A DNA stretch of 64,000 bases, taken from assembly GCA_905147135.1 (NCBI GenBank), contig LR990056.1, positions 5,838,001 to 5,902,000 on the forward strand, written 5' to 3'. How positions within the stretch are numbered: position 1 is the first letter of the stretch; every line of letters begins with the position of its first letter. This document shows, in pieces, positions 57,701 through 62,337 of the stretch. The stretch is from Blastobasis lacticolella. Taxonomy: Eukaryota; Arthropoda; Insecta; Lepidoptera; Blastobasidae. A program made the translations under genes and the position numbers. Below the pieces are notes generated by a model. That model did no database searches and had not been told where the DNA came from. It worked only from the letters and a program-made list of their open reading frames with translations.

Positions 57701-59710
57701 CTCAAATAGAACAATGTTTCATTTTGTCACTCCATAAATCAACCGCGAGGGACATGTCAGGTGGCACCCCTTTGCCTTCTGGGTTATTGTTTTGTGATGT
57801 CACTTTTCTGGATGTATTTTATTATTTGTCATAAAAGAAAAAGTCTTTGTCTGCATTTGGGATGTCTGTTGTCGCTTGTTGCTATTGCGTAATGTGTTGG
57901 ATTTTCGACGTGCTTTAAAACGATCGCTGTATTTATCAATTGGAATATGCTGAAGTAAAGGCATTATTTGGTTCAGCTACAACGTACTTTATAAAAATGA
58001 TTTTAAATACTAAGTATTTAAAAAAAAAAATCTATACCTAAACTTGGGCCTTGAAATTTCGTCCCATTAGAATTTGAAGATGATATCTCTTAAATTGAAA
58101 CATCTAGAGTTGATGCACATTCGACCCATATTTATGGCATTTTCCACAACTTGTCGAAACACTTCCGGCGATATGTTTTTTATTTCTTGATAAATTATTT
58201 CTTTTAAGGCTGCGAGGATCTGTTGCTTGTTTACATTCACAGAGACTTCAAATATCCCCAAAGAAAAAAGTCTGGTCAGTTCACATCGAGTGATCTTGCT
58301 TGGCAAAGCCAATTGCCAAGATAACACGGCCTGGAAAAGATTTTATTCTCATTCCGAAAACAATTACTCCACGTTCTTGGAGAGTGAAACGGTCCATGTT
58401 TATTTTTAGTCTATTTAAACTTATTTACTACACTTTCTATCAGGTGGTATCGTTCGTTTCTCACTGAGTACCTAATTAAAAAAAAACTAACCAGTGTCCC
58501 GTTAGCGTTCAGCCAATCGGCGACGACCGCCACTGAATGGTTCTCGGAGAACGCGTCGTGGTGTACGCGCAGCATCTGGCCGGGCTTTCGTACTTCGGGA
58601 AAGTTCGGATTCGGTACCAGCATCTTGAGGAACAGCAGCACGCCCAAGGAGTATAGGGGCACCAGCACCTCCTGCGGAACAGATGGGTTTTTAAGAATTA
58701 GCCAGGCGTTCGACAGCTACCTCGCTGGGTGGTAAATGACGATGCGGGCGGAGATGGGGCATGCTTGTTTAGAAACAGCCGTTCATTGCAGCCTACGATT
58801 GGAAGTTATAGAAAAAAAATTGGCAGATGGACGGACCTACTACCGGTAGTGGGAACCAACGGTTCGAGCACCACGTCGAACGTGACGGACCTTTTGAGGT
58901 TCATGGGGAGCCGTTGTGTGCTGGTTTTGAACTTTGAATGGTGTGGAAAATTTTGGATTATTCCTATGTGGACGTTCTGTACCTATGATTTCCACATTGT
59001 GCTGTCTTAGACATTTCAATGCATGATGACGTTTCTTGGTGGTTGTAACTTCTTTCGTGGTTATTCGCTGCAGATAAATCATCACATATGTATGTCAGAT
59101 GTGTCATCACGGTTTTGATTATTTTTACCTCGATATTTCTTCTGGGGCTTTCGGTGGCCGAGACGTTAAGGTGTTCGACTCGTAAACGTGAGGTACTGGG
59201 TTCGAACCCCACTGCCGCCATGTCCTATTTTCTGAGTTATGAACATAGTTGAACACTAACCGATGCTCTTACGGTGTGATAAACATCATGATGAAACCTG
59301 CACATTCAGGCGACTGAATGTGTAACCATGATCCAATCTGGTCAGGTTCTCCTGTTAATAGGGTCCCTGAGGTCAAATGGCAGTCGCTCCACTGTGATTA
59401 CCTGATCTGCCAAATCGTAAATCATGGTCAAAGCGGACCCCTCGCGTCGCTCGTGTGCGAGTGACACACCGGGACATTGGCCCCAAGTAGATTATTATTA
59501 TATTTCGAAGCGGTTGAACCCGATATATGTGACTATTTATATGCCGTTTGTTTCTTGAAGATTTCATCACCGTAACAGTTATATTATAATGCAACTCACA
59601 GCCAAGGTTTTCCTGGTGTCCCGCTTCTTGAGCAGCAGCGTCCTCACGATGGTCGCCCAGAGCTGCGGCAGCGCGCGCGCCGGCGGGCGGGTGCCGCCGG
59701 CGACACGCAT
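24594..59710 (-). CDS. ABC transporter subfamily A, ABCA3-like full transporter (35 coding exons)
   Basis: The gene encodes a full ABC transporter (two membrane bundles, two nucleotide-binding domains), probably moving lipids across a cell or organelle membrane with ATP, as known for the ABCA family. Joining 35 GT-AG exons gives 5,622 coding bases, about 1,873 residues plus stop, with all phases compatible. NBD1 has Walker [10 protein letters not shown] (about 563-571), signature LSGGQ (664-668), Walker B IIILDEP (684-690) and the switch His (720). NBD2 has Walker [10 protein letters not shown] (1507-1515), signature CSGG (1606-1609), Walker B LVLLDEP and a switch His near 1663. Both sites look competent. 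The length is close to ABCA3 (about 1,700) and shorter than ABCA1. The introns are full of mobile elements. The start codon is the least certain part. Which insect ABCA paralogue this is cannot be told from one window. Confidence 0.93.
24822..24895 (+). repeat. SINE family A 3' fragment (intron 34)
   Basis: GGTCAAGGCGGACCCCGCGC ... CATTAATACCAAGATGAC. Similar 3' fragments lie at 38,275-38,358, 56,925-56,998 and, inverted, 4,962-5,035. Confidence 0.65.
25014..25177 (-). CDS. ABCA exon 34 (C-terminal regulatory segment)
   Basis: 164 bases. [20 protein letters not shown] then [18 protein letters not shown] matches the ABCA C-terminal fold (V....P.A.L.E...G.L.F.VP). Donor GTAAGT, phase 1. Confidence 0.93.
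25208..25322 (+). repeat. LINE 3' tail in intron 33
   Basis: GCTGGAAGAAATTTCTTTTT ... GTGTACAATAAACAGTTAAA then an AAATA run; matches the tail at 3,795-3,935. Confidence 0.7.
25504..25713. repeat. Fold-back repeat, copy 3 (intron 33)
   Basis: CTACTTTTGAACCGCTCGC at the left; GCGAGCGGTTCAGAAATAG at the right. Confidence 0.8.
25749..25872 (-). CDS. ABCA exon 33 (low-complexity C-terminal linker)
   Basis: 124 bases. The frame imposed by exons 32 and 34 reads [20 protein letters not shown] then [17 protein letters not shown]. Ala/Glu and Pro/His-rich, not conserved. One alternative frame is also open, with an Arg/Trp-rich reading, but it does not fit the phases. Confidence 0.75.
26110..26205 (+). 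mobile_element. Possible LTR end plus TGGCGCCC primer-binding motif (intron 32)
   Basis: AAATAAATCCAAATAATTCC ... AAAATATT is followed by TTGGCGCCCAAATTGGGACC, the layout of an LTR 3' end and primer-binding site. No retroelement genes follow. Related motifs lie at about 27,485, 30,838 and 30,860. Confidence 0.35.
26252..26330 (-). CDS. ABCA exon 32 (C-terminal linker)
   Basis: 79 bases. Ser/Pro-rich: [20 protein letters not shown] then LGEADEG. There is no conserved motif; the call rests on CAG acceptor, GTAAGC donor and phases that fit on both sides. Confidence 0.78.
26405..26640 (-). repeat. Interspersed repeat in intron 31 (also at 6,955-7,110)
   Basis: CACAGCCCGTAACAGTCCAC, GGACTTAGGGCCTCTCCC, TTATTGCCATAATCTCCACG and GGCGGGTTGGAGATCGCAG are shared with 6,955-7,075. 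Confidence 0.65.
26721..26811 (-). CDS. ABCA exon 31 (after NBD2)
   Basis: 91 bases. [20 protein letters not shown] matches the ABCA motif C.GS.QHLK...G.GY.L, confirming that this follows NBD2. Intron 30 is only 91 bases. Confidence 0.95.
26903..26994 (-). CDS. ABCA exon 30 (NBD2 H-loop)
   Basis: 92 bases. [20 protein letters not shown] followed by [11 protein letters not shown], containing the switch His. Acceptor TTTCAG, donor GTATGC. Confidence 0.95.
27003..27400 (-). repeat. LINE 3' tail and AT-rich sequence in intron 29
   Basis: An ATT trinucleotide run followed by AATCATTTATTTCAGACCAT, the inverted 3' end of the family seen at 8,640. Further in the sequence is too AT-rich to classify. 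Confidence 0.5.
28194..28401 (-). CDS. ABCA exon 29 (NBD2 signature and Walker B)
   Basis: 208 bases. Encodes [20 protein letters not shown] then [20 protein letters not shown]. The signature is CSGGTRRK where most ABCA NBD2s have CSGGNKRK. Acceptor CAACAG. Confidence 0.96.
28505..28760 (+). pseudogene. LINE C-terminal fragment in intron 28
   Basis: The plus strand reads [20 protein letters not shown] and then GKRHRGRPK followed by a stop. This is a LINE C-terminal motif (RL.WFGHV.R, GRP) of RTE type, ending in GATGATG. Confidence 0.7.
29435..30450. mobile_element. Non-autonomous hAT-type element, copy 2 (uninterrupted, 1,016 bp)
   Basis: The ends TAGAGATGAAACGGATA are inverted on the right. 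The 8-bp duplication GTTTAAGT flanks both sides (29,427-29,434 and 30,451-30,458). It is closely similar to copy 1 along its length. It lies in intron 28 and ends 81 bases from exon 28. Dense subterminal CCGGATA repeats resemble hAT transposase binding clusters (inference). No long open frame. Confidence 0.9.
30540..30700 (-). CDS. ABCA exon 28 (NBD2 Q-loop)
   Basis: 161 bases. Encodes [20 protein letters not shown] then YCPQHDALW, the NBD2 Q-loop, and [15 protein letters not shown]. Donor GTATGC, phase 2. A hAT-type element ends 81 bases beyond this donor. Confidence 0.95.
31012..31288. repeat. Fold-back element with arms of about 100 bp (intron 27)
   Basis: ACAGGGTGTTACATAATATA ... ACGATAGGTACAATTATTTC is mirrored almost exactly at the right. 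The loop holds an additional partial copy (GAAGCCGTGAACCGT). Confidence 0.88.
31300..31505 (+). repeat. Interspersed repeat (same family) in intron 27
   Basis: TGCTCCATGGGGTGGGGATT ... CCTGTTTGCCTACCGCATGA; near-identical to 11,000-11,190. Confidence 0.75.
31597..31800 (-). CDS. ABCA exon 27 (NBD2 Walker A)
   Basis: 204 bases. Begins [17 protein letters not shown], a Gly/Cys-rich insert, then [20 protein letters not shown] with [14 protein letters not shown] (Walker A). The donor GTCAGT at 31,596 was chosen over later GT sites because it joins in frame to VLLGGESI in exon 28. Confidence 0.94.
32254..32421 (-). CDS. ABCA exon 26 (acidic linker, start of NBD2)
   Basis: 168 bases, phase 0. Begins [15 protein letters not shown], then a low-complexity acidic stretch ([18 protein letters not shown]), then VLVVH, the first strand of NBD2. 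GC content is far above that of the surrounding introns. Confidence 0.9.
32490..32700 (+). repeat. Interspersed repeat (same family) in intron 25
   Basis: GAAAGCGGTAACTGTCGCCA ... GGCTACCTTAACCTTCAAAC. Confidence 0.65.
33119..33290 (+). repeat. SINE family B (intron 25)
   Basis: The tRNA-like head GACGACCTGAGTGGTTCAG has the B box GGGTTCGATTCTC. A body follows that ends GGGGCTAGATGGTGCTGTGT. Other copies: 36,720-36,955, 40,897-41,097 and 62,338-62,574 (inverted). Confidence 0.8.
33325..33493 (-). CDS. ABCA exon 25 (last helix of bundle 2)
   Basis: 169 bases. Encodes [20 protein letters not shown] and then [20 protein letters not shown], the last helix before NBD2. Donor GTGAGT. Confidence 0.9.
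33515..33645 (-). repeat. LINE 3' tail in intron 24 (inverted)
   Basis: Reverse complement of the same tail: a TTTATTTATTTTACAG run, then ATTGTGCACAATAAA, then CAACAGGTAGGTACAGC and TTCTAAAGAAACATCTTCC. Confidence 0.65.
34262..34349 (-). CDS. ABCA exon 24 (membrane bundle 2)
   Basis: 88 bases. Encodes [20 protein letters not shown] and [10 protein letters not shown], equivalent to the ABCA region with L...F...P.......I. Intron 23 is only 82 bases. Confidence 0.9.
34432..34651 (-). CDS. ABCA exon 23 (membrane bundle 2)
   Basis: 220 bases, exit phase 1. Helices around [20 protein letters not shown] and [16 protein letters not shown]; family motifs S.LPF.Y..S..F align in spacing. Donor GTAAGT. 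Confidence 0.92.
34895..35011 (-). CDS. ABCA exon 22 (membrane bundle 2)
   Basis: 117 bases, phase 0 on both sides. [19 protein letters not shown] matches the ABCA elbow (E...K.KHLQ.VSG....YW), followed by the helix [18 protein letters not shown]. Confidence 0.92.
35392..35578 (-). CDS. ABCA exon 21 (membrane bundle 2, first part)
   Basis: 187 bases. Encodes [20 protein letters not shown] and then [19 protein letters not shown] and VYDRE. This is the end of extracellular domain 2 and the first helix of bundle 2. Confidence 0.92.
35805..35930 (+). repeat. Interspersed repeat (same family) in intron 20
   Basis: CAGTGACAAACGATCAAACA ... ACTGTCACCCATAACATCTA. Confidence 0.65.
36004..36355 (-). 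CDS. ABCA exon 20 (extracellular domain 2)
   Basis: 352 bases, the longest exon. Encodes the second extracellular loop ([19 protein letters not shown] ... [20 protein letters not shown]). N-glycosylation motifs NGS and NST are visible. YYNST..HSLP.I.N matches the family pattern (A.YN...YHS.P...N). Confidence 0.92.
36720..36955 (+). repeat. SINE family B (intron 19)
   Basis: Full head with CCCGGGTTCGATTCCCGGCC, the body motif TTACGGGTCTGGGTGTTCTA, and the end GGGGCTAGATGGCGCTATGT. Confidence 0.82.
37120..37770 (+). repeat. Interspersed element in intron 19 (ends AATATTAGTATAGAT)
   Basis: Starts near CGGCCCGCCCCGGCTTCGCA and ends CATTTCCTCTTTATAATATT then AGTATAGATAG. The inverted form of this end closes the window at 63,955-64,000. 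The class (LINE or Helitron-like) is not decided. Confidence 0.55.
37791..37947 (-). CDS. ABCA exon 19 (start of second half, membrane helix)
   Basis: 157 bases. Begins [16 protein letters not shown] and continues [20 protein letters not shown], similar to the ABCA stretch (ALL.KR....RD.K....), leading to the helix MIFMPIS. Donor GTAAGT, phase 1. Confidence 0.9.
38275..38358 (+). repeat. SINE family A 3' fragment (intron 18)
   Basis: TATCTGCCAAATCCTGGATC ... GGGACATTAACGCCAAG, then a T run. Confidence 0.65.
38452..39945 (-). mobile_element. Non-LTR retrotransposon, 5' truncated, one frameshift (intron 18)
   Basis: Minus-strand frame: [70 protein letters not shown] with the catalytic DD, and [11 protein letters not shown]. 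After a frameshift near 39,100 it continues [20 protein letters not shown] and [18 protein letters not shown] to a stop near 38,679. The tail is a run of TTTGTATTTGTA units (38,452-38,480). It starts about 80 bases from exon 18. Confidence 0.9.
40022..40126 (-). CDS. ABCA exon 18 (linker)
   Basis: 105 bases (35 codons, phase 0). Encodes [20 protein letters not shown] and then a His-rich stretch ending VEHVKVN. Poorly conserved linker; supported by sites and frame rather than motif. Confidence 0.78.
40438..40536. repeat. Fold-back repeat, internally deleted copy (intron 17)
   Basis: GTCTCTATTTTTGAATCGCT ... CCGTTCGAAAATAGAGCCCC. Confidence 0.65.
40646..40818 (-). CDS. ABCA exon 17 (end of regulatory segment 1)
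   Basis: 173 bases. Begins [18 protein letters not shown], the conserved ABCA closing motif ([12 protein letters not shown]). An acidic and then Arg/Ser-rich linker follows. The donor GTATGG at 40,645 is moderate but keeps phase 0 with exon 18. Confidence 0.9.
40897..41097 (+). repeat. SINE family B (intron 16), head with internal deletion
   Basis: The head lacks about 20 bases between GAGTGGTTCA and AGGTCTGCCA; the B box and body are intact. Confidence 0.8.
41421..42735. repeat. Nested palindrome in intron 16 (MITE - B - MITE - inverted B)
   Basis: A MITE-like palindrome of about 160 bp (41,421-41,578; ends GAGTGTAGATAAAGTAGT) is followed by a unique block of about 500 bp (41,579-42,079), a second copy of the MITE (42,080-42,241), and the same 500-bp block inverted (42,242-42,720). 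The second MITE is the centre of symmetry. Arms match closely but not perfectly. Confidence 0.9.
43171..45299 (-). repeat. 16-copy 135-bp tandem array of exon 16 end, donor and intron
   Basis: Each unit holds 103 bases of exon 16, then the GTGAGT donor and the rest of a 32-base intron stub. Donor-side exon edges recur at 43,171, 43,307, 43,442 and then every 135 bases to 45,197. The 14 units from 43,442 upward look identical by eye. The two gene-distal units carry a synonymous Arg codon change (AGG for CGG), and the step between them is 136 because of one extra C. The unit is 45 codons long, so every frame open in one unit is open throughout; this explains the large overlapping open frames on both strands. 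Confidence 0.97.
45197..45373 (-). CDS. ABCA exon 16 (regulatory segment; 3' end tandemly amplified)
   Basis: 177 bases. Encodes [16 protein letters not shown] and then [19 protein letters not shown], the ABCA motif V...VP.A......EL.Y.LP. The last 103 bases, the GTGAGT donor and intron sequence form the first unit of a 16-copy array. Exit phase 1 fits exon 17 (RLG joined to VTSYGVS). Confidence 0.92.
45947..46202 (-). CDS. ABCA exon 15 (after NBD1, regulatory segment)
   Basis: 256 bases, entering in phase 0 and leaving in phase 1. Encodes [20 protein letters not shown], the ABCA motif CCGS.LFLK...G.GY.L, then a less conserved polar stretch. The 3' boundary (donor GTGTAA at 45,946) is weaker than average but gives the phase that exon 16 needs. 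Confidence 0.88.
46490..46990 (-). repeat. 4-copy 139-bp tandem array of exon 14 end, donor and intron
   Basis: Units of 84 exon bases plus 55 intron bases. Exon-like parts are at 46,490-46,573, 46,629-46,712, 46,768-46,851 and, in the genuine exon, 46,907-46,990. The three intervening intron stubs look identical. Just downstream, intron sequence at 46,424-46,432 repeats the exon 9-mer GGACGGGTG (minus strand), a likely microhomology seed. 139 is not a multiple of 3. Confidence 0.96.
46907..47074 (-). CDS. ABCA exon 14 (NBD1 Walker B; 3' end tandemly duplicated)
   Basis: 168 bases, phase 0 on both sides. Begins with Walker [14 protein letters not shown] and ends [22 protein letters not shown]. 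The last 84 exon bases plus 55 intron bases are repeated three more times downstream (46,490-46,906), so the same donor GTGAGT occurs four times. The genuine donor should be the first (46,906), because read-through changes frame. Confidence 0.95.
47604..47753 (-). CDS. ABCA exon 13 (NBD1 signature motif)
   Basis: 150 bases, phase 0 on both sides. Contains [20 protein letters not shown], the ABC signature, and ends IAVIGDPK just before Walker B. Confidence 0.96.
47939..48074. repeat. Fold-back MITE (intron 12)
   Basis: Left arm TGGCGCTGTCCTAATTGTCA, right arm TGACAATTAGGACAGCGCC. A GC-rich centre with GGTCGTGCGGCCG / CGACCGCGGTCGCG lies between. Confidence 0.85.
48554..48668 (-). CDS. ABCA exon 12 (NBD1 Q-loop)
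   Basis: 115 bases. Encodes [20 protein letters not shown] with the conserved CPQQD Q-loop, then [14 protein letters not shown]. Donor GTGAGA. Confidence 0.96.
48745..49018 (+). repeat. SINE family A in intron 11
   Basis: Partial head (GAATCGTAAGCGAGAGGTAA), body with GTGACTGAATGTGTAATC and tail GACGCCAAGATGACG. Confidence 0.72.
49223..49453 (-). CDS. ABCA exon 11 (NBD1 Walker A)
   Basis: 231 bases. Begins [18 protein letters not shown] and contains Walker [18 protein letters not shown], followed by [12 protein letters not shown]. All catalytic P-loop residues are present. Confidence 0.96.
49944..50085 (-). CDS. ABCA exon 10 (linker before NBD1)
   Basis: 142 bases. Encodes [20 protein letters not shown], equivalent to the family motif P.QYG.P.PWYF....YW, then a charged linker ending DIEPVPR. 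Acceptor GCCAG, donor GTCAGT. Confidence 0.9.
50140..50285. repeat. Fold-back MITE, 39-bp perfect arms (intron 9)
   Basis: Arms at 50,140-50,178 and 50,247-50,285 start GGGCTTACCATGAGCTC. A secondary inversion in the loop (AGAACGAGACA / TGTCTCGTTCT) extends the hairpin. Confidence 0.9.
50690..50795 (+). repeat. Interspersed repeat fragment in intron 9
   Basis: CTCCTGGTGTTGCTGATGTC ... GACCACTTTCCATCAGGTGG, 3' end of the same family. Confidence 0.65.
50814..50964 (-). CDS. ABCA exon 9 (membrane bundle 1, last helix)
   Basis: 151 bases, leaving in phase 1. Contains [14 protein letters not shown] (ABCA: G.GIQW.NL...P) and [20 protein letters not shown], the last helix before NBD1. Donor GTGAGT. 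Confidence 0.92.
51540..51683 (-). CDS. ABCA exon 8 (membrane bundle 1)
   Basis: 144 bases, phase 0 on both sides. Begins [18 protein letters not shown] and ends [11 protein letters not shown]. Two further membrane helices, aligned with the ABCA region A..GG..YF and S..A...G. Confidence 0.9.
52109..52216 (-). CDS. ABCA exon 7 (membrane bundle 1)
   Basis: 108 bases, phase 0 on both sides. Hydrophobic helix [18 protein letters not shown] and then [11 protein letters not shown], matching the ABCA motif F..S.FF.KA. Intron 6 is only 75 bases. Confidence 0.92.
52292..52370 (-). CDS. ABCA exon 6 (membrane bundle 1)
   Basis: 79 bases. Completes the split Trp codon and encodes [18 protein letters not shown], a transmembrane helix. 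Acceptor TTCCAG, donor GTAAGA. Confidence 0.9.
52475..52628 (-). repeat. MITE related to the 8.1-kb element (intron 5)
   Basis: The reverse complement shares CTTCTCTCAATACTAAGAT, AAAGAGATAGCAG and a TTTCTCGC core with the element at 8,086-8,236. Confidence 0.7.
52659..52885 (-). CDS. ABCA exon 5 (membrane bundle 1, first part)
   Basis: 227 bases, acceptor TTCCAG, donor GTAAGC, leaving in phase 2. Contains a hydrophobic helix ([18 protein letters not shown]) followed by [19 protein letters not shown], matching the ABCA hallmark EKE..LKE.MR.MGL cytoplasmic elbow. Confidence 0.94.
52925..53072. repeat. Fold-back MITE (intron 4, 40 bases from exon 5)
   Basis: Left end GGCCATGGCTACACGGTT, right end AACCGTGTAGCCAGGGCC. 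Arms of about 50 bases, imperfect, with CAACCAACCAAT / CATTGGTTGGTTG. Confidence 0.85.
53764..54355 (+). pseudogene. THAP-domain fragment of P-type transposase
   Basis: From the Met at 53,764: [15 protein letters not shown] ... [16 protein letters not shown] ... [19 protein letters not shown]. This is the C2CH zinc module (C..C at residues 6 and 10, later C..H) with the invariant Trp, Phe and Pro of THAP domains. The rest is Lys/Arg-rich and then unrelated hydrophobic sequence to the stop. An upstream in-frame Met lies at 53,645-53,655, but a THAP normally starts just before its first Cys. At about 197 residues it is far short of a full transposase. Confidence 0.8.
54541..55045. repeat. Three tandem-like copies of a repeat (about 175 bp) inside the THAP transposon
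   Basis: CCAAATTTCATCCAAATCCG-type blocks recur near 54,590, 54,760 and 54,940. Each is followed by GTAACA..CATACCCACAAAC and ATTTATAGTATTAGTAGGAT-type ends. They replace the region where the transposase body would be expected. Confidence 0.7.
55813..56050 (-). CDS. ABCA exon 4 (end of extracellular domain 1)
   Basis: 238 bases from acceptor CCACAG to donor GTATTT. Begins [14 protein letters not shown] and ends [20 protein letters not shown], the FLALQ..ID motif that closes the first extracellular loop in ABCA proteins before membrane bundle 1. The following intron is one of the largest and holds the THAP transposon. Confidence 0.9.
56180..56295 (+). repeat. Composite LINE/SINE 3' fragment (intron 3)
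   Basis: GGATGCTGAAGATCGAGCGA resembles an RTE C-terminal end (A.DR..W); it is fused to a SINE-like GCGGACCCCGCGCCCTCGC ... ATAACGCCAAGATGAGGATG tail. Confidence 0.55.
56720..56892 (-). CDS. ABCA exon 3 (extracellular domain 1)
   Basis: 173 bases, entering in phase 0 and leaving in phase 2. Begins [15 protein letters not shown] and includes [16 protein letters not shown], with possible N-glycosylation at NNT, and ends [14 protein letters not shown]. Acceptor CATAG, donor GTGGGT. Confidence 0.88.
56925..56998 (+). repeat. SINE family A 3' fragment (intron 2)
   Basis: TAATCCAGGCGGACCCTGGG ... GACATAACGCCAAGATGATG. Confidence 0.6.
57000..58490. other. Intron 2, mostly unassigned
   Basis: 57,375-57,535 holds a CG-rich block with CACGCAGTCATCGTG and GACGCGTAGATACGCGAC, possibly an old MITE. 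The rest is AT-rich. Confidence 0.4.
58492..58671 (-). CDS. ABCA exon 2 (first membrane helix, start of extracellular domain 1)
   Basis: A stretch of 180 bases (60 codons, phase 0 on both sides) between a CCGCAG acceptor and a GTTAGT donor. It begins [20 protein letters not shown], the first ABCA transmembrane helix, and continues into the extracellular domain ([10 protein letters not shown]... [10 protein letters not shown]). Confidence 0.9.
59146..59492 (+). repeat. SINE family A in intron 1
   Basis: GGGGCTTTCGGTGGCCGAG head, ACTGGGTTCGAACCCCACTG B box, body CACATTCAGGCGACTGAATG and a CCCCAAGTAGATTATTATT tail. Confidence 0.8.
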
Positions 59711-59750
59711 GCTGTCGCCGCCTGTCGGGCACCCGGCCGAGGCGCATTTC
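59600..59750 (-). CDS. ABCA exon 1 (N-terminus; ATG proposed at 59,710)
   Basis: The exon ends in ...[10 protein letters not shown] followed by GTGAGT, in phase 0. The residues [15 protein letters not shown] match the basic leader before the first ABCA membrane helix. The first in-frame Met is at 59,710-59,708, 16 residues before this leader, a normal ABCA spacing. A good CAG acceptor at 59,751 suggests an upstream 5' untranslated exon. The frame stays open to the acceptor, so a longer N-terminus from an unseen exon is possible. Confidence 0.65.
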
Positions 59751-59859
59751 CTGGGGAAAGGAAGACAGATAAATACTCTATTGTTCGTACAAGAAAAATA
59801 AACTAGGTGGTAGGAGTCTGTCAAGCCTGAGGAGCCCGCCTGGGTGAGTACCAACGCCT

Positions 59860-60090
59860 TATCTATTTCTCCTGCCAAGCAACAATGCTTGCATTGTTAC
59901 GTTCCGGTTTGAAGGATAAGGTAGCCAGCGCAGTTACAGGCATGAGACATTTGATCTTAGTCCTCACAGTGACAACGCACTTGCGATTCTGCATTTTTCT
60001 TGCCTGCAATCTAAATGCATGAATCGTAGATTTAGGCGACAGTTACTGGTTACTATCAGGTAGGCTGTCTGCTCACTGTGTAGCATAACT
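59860..60090 (-). repeat. Interspersed repeat (same family), inverted, just upstream of exon 1
   Basis: TCCTGCCAAGCAACAATGCT ... GGCGACAGTTACTGGTTACT and TAGGCTGTCTGCTCACTGTG. Confidence 0.65.
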
Positions 60091-60094
60091 AAGG

Positions 60095-61105
60095 AATATA
60101 CGCGGTGCCGTCACATTGCGGTATATTTAGCCGTCATTTCGTACACTCACTGGCTCACTCACTCACTGGCTACAGCAAGCAACAACAACAATAGTTATAG
60201 AAATAGAAATAGAAATAGAAAACATTTATTTACACACAATACACAAGTTCCCCCTCAGAAGAGGTTAGATTATGAAAAAGGATTCGGATTGACATCGTTA
60301 TGCGTGACAGCGTGACTGTTTTCCACTGTCTTGTATTAGTGATGACACTAAGGTCAAAACTTCACACTGAAGGAGTAGAAGGAGTGCTATAGGTATTTCG
60401 AAACCCTGAATACACGACACACGATAAAAACCCTATCGGGTAGATAGGAGAAAGAATGTCTTAACTCTGGTTAGAATATAAACTAGACGATGTGCATTAT
60501 ATACCGCCGATTAATCTATATATTGTTTAGGTTCCAACAGAAGCGACATATTTAACCGTTAATTTAACATAATTACATAAATGTAAATAAAATGGTACGG
60601 TACTAATGGTACTACAACATAATTATGTAGCTAAACGATTTTAATTATGGTGGATTCTACAATTCGTCAACGACACATACATTCCAGGGTTGCCAATTTT
60701 TCTTTTTAACCTCGCATTATAAACCTCTCGTGCGTGTCATCGCACGCAGTGTTCATAAACTATTCATTGTTCAGCGAACTGGGAGCTTAACAAAAAATAC
60801 GCAACCCTTACATATTTATTTATCGATTTCAACTACCCTCACCGGCGACCCCTGTACAGTTTTGAAGATAGTCCATTAGATAGAGGTCACGTTATTTAAC
60901 GGCCTATTAACATATTATTTTATAAAATTATTAATTTAAACAAATAACAAAATCGTTCGACAAATATCTCATTTGGCAAATACATATATCGACACTTTTC
61001 GCCAATGTTTTCCTTTACAAAATAGGTTAAAAACCATAGCAATCGATCGCGTGAAATACTTGTAAAACGTTTTTAATAATAGTACCTGTACCGATAATGT
61101 AGAGC
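60095..61105. other. Upstream region of the ABCA gene, no clear promoter
   Basis: AT-rich; contains an AATAG run (60,197-60,220). No TATA box and initiator pair at a sensible distance from exon 1 could be defended. Confidence 0.35.
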
Positions 61106-61107
61106 GT

Positions 61108-61378
61108 CGGTACTCGGTGCCCTAGTCGGTCAAGGTGTCCGACTCGTAAGCGAGAGCGACCGGGTTCGAACCCCAGTGCGGCCAAAATGTGTAAAAATGA
61201 CTATTTTCTGAGTTAGGTATTAAATTTTTAATTCCAATTTCATATCAATAGAGTGACATGATTTTTGATGATTACATTAGTTGAACACTAACCAATGCTC
61301 TTTAGGTGAGGGAAAACATGGTGATGAAACTTGCACATTCAGGTGACTGAATGTGTAACCATGATCCAATCAGTAGCA
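61108..61378 (+). repeat. SINE family A, 5' portion, upstream of the ABCA gene
   Basis: Head with GTGTCCGACTCGTAAGCGAG and CCGGGTTCGAACCCCAGTG, then body to AACCATGATCCAATC; the 3' tail is missing. Confidence 0.75.
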
Positions 61379-61379
61379 A

Positions 61380-62335
61380 GAAATAGCCACATGCCGTCAT
61401 AAGTCATTAAAAGGCGGATATTATTTTACGCATAACATAATATAATACCATGGGTAAAACAGATATGATACCGCTAAATTACCTCTGCTTTAACATTCGT
61501 TCATATTTTATATTCATAACTATTGTTCTAGTAAAATAAAAAAACTGTGAACGATGGTCGACCATGAAGTGGCGATTTATTCAGTCATTGTTAAAGACGA
61601 GCACAGAGTATATCATAGATACCATTGTACAGATATTAAAAACCAACAATAACATTCATTCATCCATACTTAAAAAGCTAGGTGGCTTAACAATTAATCC
61701 TTCCCACAGGATCTACGTTGAGACTGAATGAAAAAAACAAGGTGAAAATGATATGATTTATGGCTTATAATAATAATTATCTAATCATAAATTACGACCT
61801 AAAAAAAGACGTAACAGTAAAAACAGAAATGCCACAAGGACAGTCAAGCTTACGACGTCTACCAGTTGATCGGTCCAACAGAGGGTAGGCATAAACCGCT
61901 CAGTGCAGACCCCCTGGCGCCGTCACCTGTCCCCTGAACCCCTCGCCCCCCACTTCCGGCCGCCGGCCACACCCGCCCATTTCCGGTCCAATTACGCACC
62001 GCATTTGACAAGACACTACACCCCGCCATTGTCAGTCAGTGATATAACGATAAATGACGTCATACTTCCCCATTCCACGGGTGGCGTAGGGATTTCCGTG
62101 GTTAAACCTTATTATTAGACGTGCAATTAAGCCCTGACGGGTGGTGGGTGAACTTCGCAGACGGGCGGGTTCATATCCGTTTCTGTATAAGTAAATATTT
62201 TTTCTGGTGACCTAGGTTCAGTCATACCGTATGACATATTAAAAGAACCACGAAGACTTCTTTGTTTTCTGTTACGTACAACCTGTTTGACCGGATATTT
62301 GGTACGAGCAAATACAATTTTTTTTTTAAATCGTG
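61380..62335. other. Upstream sequence, nothing recognised
   Basis: 61,900-62,000 is C-rich (CCCTGGCGCCGTCACCTGTC ... CGCCCATTTCCGG) but has no coherent coding signal. Confidence 0.35.
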
Positions 62336-62337
62336 GA

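Noticed and set aside
61903..62118. Pro/His-rich 71-codon frame upstream of the ABCA gene
   Set aside because: C-rich composition alone explains it; no signal peptide, domain or splice support for a 5' exon.
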